From: Amoebidium appalachense
Lineage: Eukaryota > Ichthyosporea
Assembly: GCA_963693365.1 (NCBI GenBank)
Contig: CAVNZM010000010.1
Coordinates: 7,316,001 to 7,380,000, forward strand
Direction: 5' to 3'
DNA length: 64,000 bases
Position numbers and translations under genes: made by a program. Of this stretch, positions 1-11,984 are shown piece after piece; within the stretch, counting starts at the first letter, position 1, and every line of letters begins with the position of its first letter. Below the pieces are notes generated by a model. It ran no database searches, was not told the origin of the DNA, and was given only the letters and a program-made list of their open reading frames with translations.

Positions 1-2140
1 TAAGCAACAACGGAAAGAGTATCAGCTATACGATGTACGAAAAAAAAAAGAGAGAGAGAGAAGATATTAAGGAAATGAAAACCCGGAAAAGAACACACCC
101 ATCTCACTTTTCTCTGATATTAGAATCATGATGAGAATTCAAAATATTAATAATAATCAAATAAGCAATAAAAGTAAACAAGATAAAAATTCCACTAGGC
201 TGAAAAATAGAGAAATCAGAAAAGCGTGCGTACAAAAACAGCCCTCCTCCACCCCCAACTCCCGGACAGTCACCACAACATATGGGAGTAAAGCACAATT
301 TCGGTATACTTCGGAGGTTTATACCGGTTAAATACCAGTATACCGCGCCAGTTCCGTGTGTATACCGACAGTGCGGTTTAGCCCCAGATATCACGTGATT
401 CCGGTGGATGAATGGGATGCGGCAGAAGGGTTAACAAAAAAAGCAACAACGGAAAGAGTATCAGCTATACGATGTACGAAAAAAAAAAAAAGAGAGAGAG
501 AAGATATTGAGGAAATGAAAACCCGGAAAAGAACACACCCATCTCACTTTTCTCTGATATTAGAATCATGATGAGAATTCAAAATATTAATAATAATATA
601 AATAAACAAATAAAAAATAAAAGTAAACAAGATAAAAATTCCACTAGGCTAAAAAATAAAGAAATCAGAAAAGCGTGCGTGCAAAAACAGCCCTCCTCCA
701 CCCCCAACTCCCGGACAGTCACCACAACATATGGGAGTAAACTTTACACAATCTCGGTATACTTCGGAGGGTTATACCGGTTAAATACCAGTATACCACG
801 CGAGTTCCGTGTGTCTACTGAAAGTGCGGTTTAGCCCCAGATATCACGTGATTCCAGTGGATGAATGGGATGCGGAAGAAGGGTTAAAAAATAAGCAACA
901 ACGGAAAGAGTATCAGCTATACGATGTACGAAAAAAAAGAGAGAGAGAGAAGATATTGAGGAAATGAAAACCCGGAAAAGAACACACCCATCTCACTTTT
1001 CTCTGATATTAGAATCATGATCATGATGAGAATTCAAAATATTAATTACAATAAAAATAAACAAATAAAAAATAAAAGTAAACAAGATATAAATTCCACT
1101 AGGCTGAAAAATAAAGAAATCAGAAAAGCGTGCGTGCAAAAACAGCCCTCCTCCACCCCCAACTCCCGGACAGTCACCGCAACATATGGGAGTAAAGCAC
1201 AATTTCGGTATACTTCGGAGGGGTATACCGGTTAAATACCAGTATACCGCGCCAGTTCCGTGTGTCTACCGACAGTGCGGTTTAGCCCCAGATATCACGT
1301 GATTCCGGTGGATGAATGGGATGCGGCAGAAGGGTTAAAAAAAAAAGCAACAACGGAAAGAGTATCAGCTATACGATGTACGAAAAAAAAGAGAGAGAGA
1401 GAAGATATTGAGGAAATGAAAACCCGGAAAAGAACTGTTACACACCCATCTCAATTTTCTCTGATATTAGAATCATGATGAGAATTCAAAATATTAATAA
1501 TAATATAAATAAACAAATAAGAAATAAAAGTAAACAAGATAAAAATTCCACTAGGCTGAAAAATAAAGAAATCAGAAAAGCGTGCGTGCAAAAACAGCCC
1601 TCCTCCACCCCCAACTCCCGGACAGTCACCACAACATGTGGGAATAAAGCACAATTTCGGTATACTTCGGAGGGTTATACCGGTTAAATACCAGTATACC
1701 GCGCCAGTTCCGTGTGTCTACCGAAAGTGCGGTTTAGCCCCAGATATCACGTGATTCCAGTGGATGAATGGGATGCGGCAGAAGGGTTAAAAAATAAGCA
1801 ACAACGGAAAGAGTATCAGCTATACGATGTACGAAAAAAAAGAGAGAGAGAGAAGATATCGATATTGAGGAAATGAAAACCCGGAAAAGAACACACCCAT
1901 TTCACTTTTCTCTGATGTTAGAATCATGATGAGAGTTCAAAATATTAATAATAATAAAAATAAACAAATAAAAAATAAAAGTAAACAAGATATAAATTCC
2001 ACTAGGCTGAAAAATAAAGAAATCAGAAAAGCGTGCGTGCAAAAACAGCCCTCCTCCACCCCCAACTCCCGGACAGTCACCACAACATATGGGAGTAAAG
2101 CACAATTTCGGTATACTTTGGACGATTATACCGGTTAAAT
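1..2140. repeat. 452-bp satellite tandem array (about 4.7 copies)
   Basis: A unit of about 452 bp repeats head to tail. The landmark aagcaacaacggaaagag recurs at 2, 441, 893, 1345 and 1796, giving spacings of 439, 452, 452 and 451. Each unit carries a GA-rich tract, an AT-rich stretch, a C-rich block near ccctcctccacccccaactc, a cluster of related half-sites (cggtatac, ttataccgg, agtatacc) and the palindrome tcacgtga. The array continues past the left edge and breaks off in the fifth unit near 2140. Short ORFs of about 70 codons recur in both strands of every unit but only follow the repeat and show no recognised domain. The copies are very similar, suggesting recent amplification or homogenisation. 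Confidence 0.95.
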
Positions 2141-2783
2141 AGAGAAGAGAAGATATTAAGGAAATGAAAACCCGGAAAAGAACACACCCATCTCACTTTT
2201 TTTTCTCAATCATCCGCCTTGTGTGTCACCTTCTCGTCATTTGTTTGGAACGAATGTCGTTGAAACCGTCATTCCCGATGTGTCGGGCCTGTGTGTGTAT
2301 GTATGGGTGTGTGGGTGTGGGTGTGGGTGTGTGTGTGTTTGGGGGGGGGGGGGTTTGGGTTGGTGGATGTGTGTGCGCATGTGGATGTGCATGTGTGATT
2401 GTGTCTGGGCATATTTGTGAATGTGCAGGGGGAAGTGGGGTTTTGAAACTGCTGGTAAGAAGGGGCAGGTGGCGGGGAAGAGAGGAGGGGGAAAAAGGCA
2501 GTGGTAAGGGAGGGGGGGGCCGGCAGTGGAGGGAGGGAGGGGGGGGGGGGGGGGGGGGTTGTCCCGACGTTTTTCTTCTGTCTTTCCGCTCCATGTTTTT
2601 TCTTGATTGCTTTTGCTTTCCGCATTTATCATGTGGATCCATATTCCTTTTTTTCGGGGGGCAGGGCCCGGAAGAAGGGGGGGGGGGGGGGGGGGGGGGG
2701 GGGAGGAGGAGGACCGGGGAGGAGGTTTACGTGCCCCGGGTGGAAAAGGGGGGGTAGGGGGGGGGGGGGGGGGGGGGGGGGGG
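2141..2783. other. G-rich and TG-rich spacer downstream of the unknown gene
   Basis: This stretch begins with a short fragment related to the satellite (GA-rich, then cccggaaaagaacacaccc) and continues as TG-rich and poly-G sequence, with G runs near 2341, 2530, 2680 and 2760. Long ORFs here encode only Gly/Arg or Pro/His/Thr runs from low-complexity DNA. I see no gene. Confidence 0.7.
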
Positions 2784-3487
2784 TCACACACCGTGTGTCC
2801 ATTGTGGTCGGGCAGGCTGTACCAGTGGCTGGAATTGGGTCTCGACCTCCATGCCGTGTGAGCCATCACCGAGGTCCAAGTCCATGTGCGTAATATCGGC
2901 CAGCCCAGCAGTGTCCATCGGTGTTGTCTGATTGGTGAATTCCATTGCCTGCTGTCCCCCCAGACTGCCTGCCTGCCGGCACTCAATCGGGTCCTCCTCC
3001 ATGGGAAGGGTCTCCTGATACTCGCCCTCGCTATTGATTGACTGGTTGGCTGAAATTTCCATCTCGATGGGGTTTTGGACGGGTTGGACTCCCGGGATGT
3101 CAAAAGTGGAAGGGAGGGGGTCTGTGGCAACGTCCGTTTCGTTTTCAGAGAATATTTCCTTCAGCAGTGCCTCCACATAACCGCTGTCAGTGGAGTCTGT
3201 GATTGGCTCCTTTTCCTCCGGGGCATAAACGGTTTCATCGGTGATTGGCTCCTTTTCCTCAGGGGCGCAGACGATTGGCTCGATCTCATAAGGGATATGC
3301 CTCGGGGGCAGGACGGATGTCGTTCATGGTTGGCTCGTTTTCCTCGTAAGCGGGGGCCTGACCTTGGTCGTAGGAGGAAAGGAGGGGGTCCACTGGTGTG
3401 TTGGGGGGTTGGTCTAGGGGAGGCTGCTGGATGCACTCGGTGCTTGGCTCTGCCTCCATCCACTGGCCGTCATCGTATGGGAGAGGG

Positions 3488-3558
<71 letters not shown>

Positions 3559-3736
3559 CGTGCGTGTACATGTGCGCGCCCGTGTGTGTGTACATGTGCG
3601 TGTGTGTGTATGTGTGCACGGAGGATGATTGGGGTTCAGGTACATGAATAAGTAAGTGTGTGGTGAAGAGAAAGGAGAAAAAGGGTAACGTCCCAAGCAG
3701 CAGTTCAGAATTTGGGAGCCAAGGGTGGGTCTCTCC

Positions 3737-3770
<34 letters not shown>

Positions 3771-5091
3771 GAATGGGGGGAGGGGGGTGGTTGTTGTAAG
3801 GAGGGGGTGGGGTGGGGGGGTGGGGGAATGCAACAGTTTGCATGGGTTAGAGAGCACTTAGCTGGTTGGGGGAGGACGGAGGGAAGGGGCAGTAGCTTGG
3901 GGCGGAGGGAGGGGGTGATGGGGAATAGCTGGCGGGAGATGGGGATGGAGATCAGGAGAGGAGGGAGGGGGCGAAGAGGGGAGGGGAGAGGGGGGACGGG
4001 GAGAGACGGAAAGAGCGGGGGGAGGGGGGGAGGGGGGTATTTCTTACGTGAGATTTGCCAGCATGAACTCCATGTCGTCTTGCAGGAGGGCAGGCAGGGC
4101 CGACCGGGCAGCATAGGCCGCAGAACGCTGGCCGGCACGGTGCAGCCTGATGACGTCAGCAACACAGGCCTCCATGTGCTCGGCATACCTGCGGGTGGAG
4201 GGGTGGAAGGGGGGGGGGAGAAAAAGAGGGGGGGGGGGGGGGGGTAAGACTACATAGAGAAGACAGGCTTTGAGCCACGTCCACAAAGTAAGCCAGACAG
4301 CACACGACGAAAACAACACGTGAGAAAGTTCTCGTCGTTTATTTGTCTCTATCCACCCTACTTTTACGAACAGATGTGCTTAACTTATAGACATCGAGTC
4401 CGACCCAGCAAAACCACATAACCTATTTCATCGGCAAAGGCACTGAGTACTGAAATTGGCCGATCCATGAGAGAGAGAGAGAGGGGAGGGGGGGGGGGGG
4501 GGGGGGGAGGGGGGGAGGGGAGGGAGGGGGGAGTTCTATGAGCAAACACGTACTGGTTAAGGTGTTTGCAGTCGGCAGCAGGCAGGATGCAGCGCACGAG
4601 TCTGAGGTGGGCCTGCAGGGCGGCCATGCTGCGGCCCTGCACACAGTGGTAGGGCATCATGTGCACGAGGGAGATGATCCGCTTGACCTGCAGCCGCAGC
4701 GCCTCCCTGCATGGGGGGGGGGGGGGGGGGGGGGGGGGAGGGGGGGGGGGAGGGGGAGGTGGTGGGAGTGGTTGAGGGAAGGGGTTTTAGGTACCAGAAG
4801 ACACGGGGAGGGAGGGTGTCAGGCGAGGGGGAGGGGGGAGGGGGGAGTTCCGGGGGGGGGGGGGGGGAAGAGGAAGGTGTAATTGTGTATTTTGAAGGGG
4901 GGATACAGGAGGCTCCGTGGAGGAAGGGAGACGGGGAAGGAAAGTAGCTCTTAGCCTTTTTTGCTCCCGTTGAAGTGAGCATTCCATGAATGACTCCATT
5001 AGAGTATATGAGTGCAAACATTTTCACTCCGTAAATCTGATTAAAGCAGCATGTCTGAACGACAGAAGCACACGCGCGCGCGCACGCACAC

Positions 5092-5185
<94 letters not shown>

Positions 5186-5681
5186 GAGTCAGTGTTCCAA
5201 AAGTACACTACATTCAATGATATGGACACATAATGTGTGCACCACACTGGCACGAGTACACGTACAGATCGACCAAAATGACGCGCACAGTCACAAACAT
5301 CTACAGCCACACACGCACATGTGAATAACACAGACGTTGTTACACCTAACACAAACCGTTGGTGACGGTAACACACTGATTGCAAACACACAAACACACC
5401 CACATGTACAAGGACAACGTTTACATACACACCCGGCAACTAAGTTCACATTGGTTATCGCAGAGCCACTAATGCCGGAATAACATTCACGATACACCAT
5501 TGGTTATCGCAGAGCCACTAATGCCGGAATAATGATTTAACGATACACCATGTCACACCTGCACACAACTACGTACACATACAAGGTCATTCTCAGCGCA
5601 CACATTCAGATTCAGCGCACACATTCAGATTATGTACTTACACATATAAGAGCCACACACACACACAAACACACACACACA

Positions 5682-5719
<38 letters not shown>

Positions 5720-5784
5720 ACACACACAGACAAGCACACACACGCACACACACACACACAGACACACACACACGCACATGCGCG

Positions 5785-5831
<47 letters not shown>

Positions 5832-6917
5832 ACAGATGCGCACACGCTCCGCACACCCACACACAGTCACACACACACACACACGTACACACGTGACATG
5901 TACACAAGTTCCACACCCCACCCACACCCACATGTACACATACGTCATAGCGGCATCGTCGGTGGCTACATTCTGGGCCAGGCACGTGAGGTTTTCAGGC
6001 TTTGTGGGGTCCTTTTGGGGGCTTGAAGGTGGGGTGCTCGGGGGGTGTTGGGGGGGTTTGAGCAGAATTTTCGGAGGCTCAGCACGCACCCGTCTTGGCG
6101 ACAATGTTGGAAATTAGCATCCCCAGCCTGGGAGAGGGGAAAGAAGGGAAGGGTAAGGAAAGGAGTGGCAGTACATACGTGTTTGGCAAGCAACTTCATG
6201 GAGAGCCGTTGAGACCGGGGAGAGAAAAAAACGTAATAACGAGAACTTGCATATGTCATGAATGATGGGAGAATCAAAGGATGTTAGCAGGAAAACTTTT
6301 CTGGAAGCGTAAGAGTTAGAGCCTGCTTAAGCTAATTACAGGTTGCGAAGAACGCAGAGACCATACTCAGAGAATGATATTGTCGCATGGGGTGAGAGAA
6401 ATCATTGAATCCATTGAGTGAGAAGAAGTACATATCCAAAAGGATTAAGGGATCCAAAAAGAATGCGCTGTGATGTTTGTGCATGCACGTGTAACTGGGA
6501 AATGTTTGTGCATGCACGTGTAACTGAGGAAAATGTTTGTGCATGCACGTGTAACTGAGAAAATGTTTGTGAATCTGAGAAAATGTTTGTGCCACGCACG
6601 TGTAACTGGGAAGATGTTTGTGCATTCACGAGTAACTGAGAAAATGTTTGTGCTGTATTCAACGAAGTAAAGAATGAATGTTCTTGAGGTAGCAAGCAGA
6701 CAAAGAAAAAACGAAAAATTTAAGAGCAGTGCACTTTGCAGGGGGAGACCTACTCAGTTACTGTGGCCTCTTGGTCGACGCAGGGCCACTGCGGGACAGC
6801 AATTTGCTCAATGACGTGCACCCGCGCAGACAGCAGCGGCAGAAGCAGCGCGTACTGAGGCCTCAGCGAGAGAAGGGTGAGAGTAAACGCAAGTTGCGTA
6901 AGTGGAATCGGGTCCAT
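2784..6917 (-). CDS. Unrecognised six-exon gene, about 406 codons, acidic repetitive C-terminus
   Basis: I do not recognise this protein. Six minus-strand exons join in compatible phases: 6754-6917 (ATG at 6917, [11 protein letters not shown]), 6090-6127, a 22-nt microexon 5944-5965, 4554-4706, 4048-4188 and 2784-3487 (TGA at 2784-2786). The first ~170 residues are leucine- and alanine-rich and look helical ([32 protein letters not shown]). The last ~230 are acidic and probably disordered, with repeated PEEKEPITD motifs. There is one defect: the last exon needs a one-base frame change in a C5 run near 3310, which is either an assembly error or a real frameshift. The final 3' splice site abuts a (CA)n array, and exon 4 follows a poly-C tract ending ATGCAG. 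A TATA promoter lies upstream. Exons 1, 4, 5 and 6 are fairly secure; exons 2 and 3 rest mainly on phase. Confidence 0.6.
3488..3560. repeat. (TG)n microsatellite abutting a splice acceptor
   Basis: A near-perfect (TG)n tract. On the minus strand it reads (CA)n and ends directly in CAG at the 3' splice site of the last exon of the unknown gene, at 3487. Confidence 0.95.
5096..5184. repeat. (CA)n microsatellite
   Basis: About 44 CA dinucleotides, preceded by an alternating CG/CA purine-pyrimidine stretch near 5070. It lies in intron 3 of the unknown minus-strand gene. Confidence 0.95.
5449..5550. repeat. 49-bp direct repeat, two copies
   Basis: The sequence starting cattggttatcgcagagcc occurs at 5449 and again at 5498 with nearly identical continuation through cgatacaccat. 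It lies in intron 3 of the unknown gene. Confidence 0.85.
5646..5895. repeat. Interrupted (CA)n / (CG)n tract
   Basis: About 250 bp of CA dinucleotides with CG and single-base interruptions, including a cgcgcgcgcgc core near 5780. It lies in the intron just downstream of the 22-nt microexon of the unknown gene. Confidence 0.9.
6473..6655. repeat. Minisatellite, about 30-bp unit, six copies
   Basis: Units of the form atgtttgtgcatgcacgtgtaactgag repeat about six times with point changes, and one copy is shortened. It sits in intron 1 of the unknown minus-strand gene. Confidence 0.85.
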
Positions 6918-7038
6918 GTTGAGGACTCTCGTGGACACCTTGGTCACGTGTTCTTGCTGTTGTGCGTCAGAACTGATGAAAGACTGCTGTGTGTGTGTGA
7001 AAAGGAAGGCTTGGTGTGTTTTGGGTTGATGGAAGAAA

Positions 7039-7047
7039 CTTTATATA
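7039..7047 (-). promoter_or_regulatory. TATA box of the unknown gene
   Basis: On the minus strand this reads TATATAAAG, 122 nt upstream of the proposed ATG at 6917, a normal spacing for a TATA box plus a ~90-nt leader. A minus-strand CCAAT motif lies farther upstream near 7103. The same motif is duplicated at 8723-8731 in the second copy of the upstream unit. Confidence 0.55.
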
Positions 7048-7450
7048 GTGATGGGTGTGGGAGACGAGACGGTGTAAAAGGATCTAATTCACTCACAGGT
7101 GATTGGTTGTCTTCTGCCACGTCATAACAGTGGAAAAGGTCAAGATAAGGGAGATAACAATTTCCATTATTAGACACATATTTGTAAGAAAGTAATCTTT
7201 ACTTGCTGAAATATATTTAATTGTATGAAATGACCTAGTTTTTTTATATTTTATTCTTTTAGCTTGCGTAATACATTCTTTCAAGGGTCGCCGGGCCCAC
7301 TATCAGTTCAGCTAGCTAACCTCGCGGTTATACGAGCTATGATTGGTCTGTTGTCAGTCATACGTTTATCCAGCAGTTTTATCCTTGACGCTCATTGGTC
7401 ATGTCCATCTCAAGGCGGGAAACTCCAGCAAACAGAGCCGTGAGCCTGAC

Positions 7451-7470
7451 GTACGCGTGCGCACGCGTAC
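7451..7470. repeat. 20-bp perfect palindrome
   Basis: gtacgcgtgcgcacgcgtac equals its own reverse complement and is conserved in the second unit at 12036-12055. It consists largely of alternating purine-pyrimidine steps. Function unknown. Confidence 0.9.
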
Positions 7471-8465
7471 AGTGCAACAACTTTCTCGGTGCAACGTCTT
7501 GTGCATGTCTCACACGTACTGACGGTGTGCACGCGCTGCGTTGAACTTTATGTTCGCTGCAGGCGATTTTTCCTTACGCTCTCGCGACCGCGTGCATGCT
7601 TTCTGTCGCGGCGCCTCGACGGTTCGATAGAGTCCAGTGTTCGCGATCGCTGAATGTGTAAGGAAAAATCATTGAAGGAGCCATCTCAGTAGGTGGCAGT
7701 GTGCATGTGTGGGCTCTACCACTTTTTTTGTGCCCCTGCTGGTCCCAGGGTATCTGGACGATCCGAGTGCAACATTAAAAAGTGGCACAGTTACGTAGGG
7801 CTACCTCGTATTGCTAGTATTCTAAGTACTATGACTGTGCATCTTGACTTCGTATCATAGTGCAGGCGATGAAACGCCCCCCCCCCCCCCCCCCCCCCCC
7901 CCCTCCTCCTCCTCCTCCTCCTCCACCACCACCACCACCAACCCCTCCTCCTCCTCCATGGCCACCCCACCCCCTCTGCCGGTTTCTCCGCCCTTTTATA
8001 AAGGCGTACGTGACTTAAGTTGCCCTTGACAGCCCTTGAGTTCCGATATTCTTCCCCACTTTCTCCTTCCCCCTTCCCCGTAACCCCCCTTCCCACCTCC
8101 CAGCCGACCGACCACTTATGCCACCATCACGACCAGGTCCTCCCATCCCCATCCTCTTCTTCGTTTCTTAACCCCCCCCCCCCCCCCCCCACCCTCCCCC
8201 CTCTCCCCCCCCCCCCCCCCCCCCCCCTCCCTCCCCCGTTGCCGCCGTCATCCACACCCAACCTCAGCCAGCTCACCCATAACCCCCCCCCACCACCCCG
8301 GGCCCATCCCACTATGTCAATCAAGTTCCCTTTCGTCTCGAGACCTCCTCTATATCCCCCCCCCCCCCCCCCCCCCTCCCCGCCCTCCCCTTCCCCCCTC
8401 CCTTTCTCGCACTGCAGACACGCACACGTACACACTCCCCCCCCCCTCCCCTCCCCCTCCCTCCC

Positions 8466-8510
<45 letters not shown>

Positions 8511-9100
8511 ATAAAAAGAAGGGGGTTGTGGTGTGCGTCAGAACTGATGAAAGACTGCTGTGTGTGTGAAAAGGAAGGCTTGGTGTGTTTTGGGTTGATG
8601 GAAGAAAAAGTTTCTGCGGTTAGAGCAACATGTTCGGGCTGAAACTTGGGCACAGTTCTACGAATGTCTCGTTTGATCTGCTCTGTTCAACAGGAGTGTT
8701 GAAAGAAATTCGGTCCACCTTCATTTATATAGTGATGGGTGTGGGAGACGAGACGGTGTAAAAGGATCTAATTCACTCACAGGTGATTGATTGTCTTCTG
8801 CCACGTCATAACAGCGGAAAAGGTCAAGATAAGGGAGATAACAATTTCCATTATTAGACACATATTTGTCAGAAAGTAATCTTTACTTGCTGAAATATAT
8901 TTGATTGTATGAAATGACCTAGTTTTTTTATATTTTATTCTTTTAGCTTGCGTAATACATTCTTTCAAGGGTCGCCGGGCCTACTATCAGTTCAGCTAGC
9001 TAACCTCGCGGTTATACGAGCTATGATTGGTCTGTTGTCAGTCATACGTTTATCCAGCAGTTTAATCCTTGACGCTCATTGGTCATGTCCATCTCAAGGC

Positions 9101-9442
9101 CAGGGTTCGAAGGACGGTGGAGCCCATTAACGGAAGTCGAAATCCCGTTTCGGAAAACCTCTACGAAAATCGGAATGCTCCGTCGGAGCAGGCCCACCAA
9201 AAATAGTAATCGTCGCGCATCAGTAAACTAGGGCATGCTTATTTGTGCCTATATTGCATCAAAATGTAATTATAATGCATACTCAAAAACCCCTGTGGTT
9301 ATTAGAGGCCTTCCTGGTGTTAGCAGTTGAAGCTTTGAAGGAATAAAAGGGAAATATGAAGTGCATTAATGCAAAATATATATACACATTTTGTCTCCGT
9401 ATTATAAATTCTGGGGGGAGGGGAGGGGGGGGAGGGGAGGGG

Positions 9443-9483
<41 letters not shown>

Positions 9484-10847
9484 GTGAGTTGAGGCAGCAA
9501 CATGGGAAGCTCAGGCAGAAATCGAATGTTTGGGGGGGGGGGGGGGAGGGGGGGGGGGGGGGAAGAAAATCACGTTGGGTGGTTGTGTTTGTGTGTGTGT
9601 GTGAGTGAGTATTTTTCTTTGCATTGTGTGTGTGTGTGTGGTGGGTATGTATGCACGGTGTGTCACGTCTGTGTGTATGTGTACAGGTGTGGGTGTGTGT
9701 ATTTGTGTCAGCGGTAATCGGTGTGTGTGTGTCTATGTTGTGTGCATGTGTGCACATGTGCACGTGTTTGTGTGTGTGTATGTGTTTGTGTGTGTGTGTG
9801 TGCATGATATTGTGTGCATTTTTTTTTATTTTATCACGTTTTGTTCCCGGAGGGCCTTTTCAGGCCCTCTAGGGAAACTACCGTCTACCACACAGCACCG
9901 ACAGTACACTAGTTAAGGTGCTATCTATGAGTTCAGCTAAGCTAAACCATCCTTCACAACCTAACTATAAGTACACACTTTGCCAGGGCTACTACCCCAG
10001 CCACGCCGGCAGGAGGCTCCAGTCCTCCCCTCCATTCAAAACCTAGCAATAAACGTTAACCGAGGGCTCTCATTGGTCGATATACAGTATTGGGAAGTCC
10101 TAGGTGTTGTGTATAATATTTACGGTGGGTATGGGTGGATGATGGGGTGTGGTGGTGGTGGTGGTGCACGGGGTTGCTGCCTAACATTATGTGTTGTTGT
10201 ACGTATGTTTTGGCGATGTTTTTGTGGACTAAAAGGTGGGTTTTACAGGGCACACCGGGTCTGTGTGTGTTCCGGCAGTCAGAACAGGCCGGCCGGGTGT
10301 GTGTGGGGGGTGTATTTGTTGGTGTTTTGGGTTTTTGGAGAGCCATACTTTTCTTTCTACGGGTGGTGGGTATATGGTGGTGTTTTTGCATTTTGGGGTG
10401 GGTGAGGGGGAGTGTTGTGTTCCGTGGGTGCCAAATTTTTGAAAAGAAAAAGGATTGCAACTCTACTGTGATTTTTCCTAAGATGGCCCGGGTGGTGGTC
10501 TTGGTGGTGCCGGTGGCTGCAAGTAGTGGGCCCACCGATCGTGGGCAGAATCCCCGTTCGACCCACTTGGTGTCTTCGGGGTCAGGTGGGTCACCGTTGC
10601 CTCCTATCCAGTTTATCAATGCACATTGGTCTACCACCGTGGCTGCCGTATGGTATGATATTGTGTGCATGTGTGTGTGTTTTGTGTCAACGGTTATGGT
10701 GTGTATGTATGTATGTACAGTGTGTGTATGTATGTGTGTGTGTGTGCAGTGTGGTGTGTATGTATGCAGGGTGTGTGTGTCTGTGTATGTGTGTGTATGA
10801 TGCCAGTGTGGGTGTGTGTGTTTGTACCAACGGTTTCTTGTGTCTGT

Positions 10848-10878
<31 letters not shown>

Positions 10879-11984
10879 CCACGGGGTGTGTGTGCGTGCG
10901 CCGTGTACATGGTGTGTGTGTGCAGTGTAAGTGTGTGTAAGTGTGCCTGTGTGTGTGTGTGTGTCTGTTAAACTTTGTGTGTGTGTGGGTGGGTGGGTGC
11001 ATAGCATGTGATTGTACAGGGTGGATGCATGTGCCCGTTTGTAATACAGAATATTATGATCTGAGATAGTATGTGCCTGTGCACGTGTACTAGCCTAGGT
11101 CACATGTGTGGTGTCACGGCTGTGTATGTATGTGCATGTGTGTCTTTGAACGGAAAACAGTGGTACACAGTGTGTGTATTGCCTGCCATTTAAGACGCGT
11201 GCCACTGATCGTGATACACGTGGCACCTGCACCTGGTGGCCGTCGACTCTGAGCATCTAGATCCATTCCATGTTTACTAATAGGCCTTCCTGGGGGGGAA
11301 GGGGGGGGGGGGGAGTACTAGTGGGGGGGGGGGGGGGGGGGGGATCCGCCTGAGGGGGGGGGGGGGGGGGGGTGAGGCCGGAGCGGCGGTGGGGGGAGAA
11401 GGAGGGGCAGCACTGGTGGAGGGAACGGTGGGCAGCGGAGGAGGGGGGAATGGGGTTCGATTTCTGGGGGGGGGGAGTTTTGAAGTGGAGGCCGGCCTTT
11501 ATATACATGCGCAGGCGTATGCATTGTATGTTCATGTGGTCATGCATGGCTATCTATGATGCATATGTGGTGTCACGGCTGTGTGTGTATGAATGTGTGT
11601 GTGTGTGTCTGTGTGTGTGTGTGTGTGTGTGTGCGCGTGGGTGTGTGCATAAATGTGTTTGGTGTGGCGTAACATGTACATGTGCTAGGCTGGCGCTGTA
11701 GTCAGGGTCTGCCATTGAACATTCTATTTCTACAGGGACAGGGAGACACGTACGTACGTGTGCAGCTTGTGTGGGTGGTGTATGCCCCGTGTATGATGAG
11801 ACCTGCGAAGTCATGAGAAGCTTCCCCCCGGGGGCCGCGGGGGGGGGGGGGGGGGGGGGGGGGGGGGAGGGGGGGGGGGGGGGGGGGGGGGGCTCTCGGG
11901 CGTTCCGATTCGGCCGGGACGATTTTCGGAACTGTGTTTTCAAATATCGGAAATTCCGATTTTTTTTCGTAACTTCGAACCCTG
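9101..11984. mobile_element. Non-autonomous hAT-like DNA transposon
   Basis: The element begins cagggttcgaag and ends cttcgaaccctg, a 12-bp perfect terminal inverted repeat. It is flanked on both sides by the 8-bp duplication ctcaaggc (9093-9100 and 11985-11992). Eight-bp target duplications and CAGGG-type termini are characteristic of the hAT superfamily. The same locus without the insertion is present in the window at 7409-7416, with a single ctcaaggc. The subterminal 100 bp at each end carry repeated cggaa / atcggaat motifs. The interior is poly-G, TG-rich DNA and unrecognised sequence; no hAT transposase motif was seen, so it would need a transposase in trans. A small hairpin (gagggcct, then aggccctc) lies near 9851-9870. 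Confidence 0.9.

Larger units (their letters stand above)
6961..8531. repeat. Tandem duplication unit 1 (leader/promoter region)
   Basis: About 1.57 kb that recurs immediately downstream. It starts at tgtgcgtcagaactgatg inside the 5' leader of the unknown gene and includes its TATA box, a 20-bp perfect palindrome (7451-7470), a 13-bp inverted repeat (7565-7577 with 7658-7670), a poly-C plus CTC-repeat tract (7877-7925), a plus-strand TATAAA at 7997-8002 and further poly-C tracts to about 8509. No coding gene is recognised; proline ORFs here come from poly-C. This copy preserves the target (7409-7416) that the hAT-like element occupies in unit 2. Confidence 0.85.

Noticed and set aside
6473-6655. 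CRISPR-like array from the ~30-bp repeats
   Set aside because: The units are directly contiguous with no unique spacers, in a eukaryotic intron: a minisatellite.
9980-10910. Possible transposase inside the hAT-like element
   Set aside because: The ORFs at 9980-10405, 10135-10800 and 10056-10910 show no hAT catalytic or dimerisation motif and run into TG repeats.
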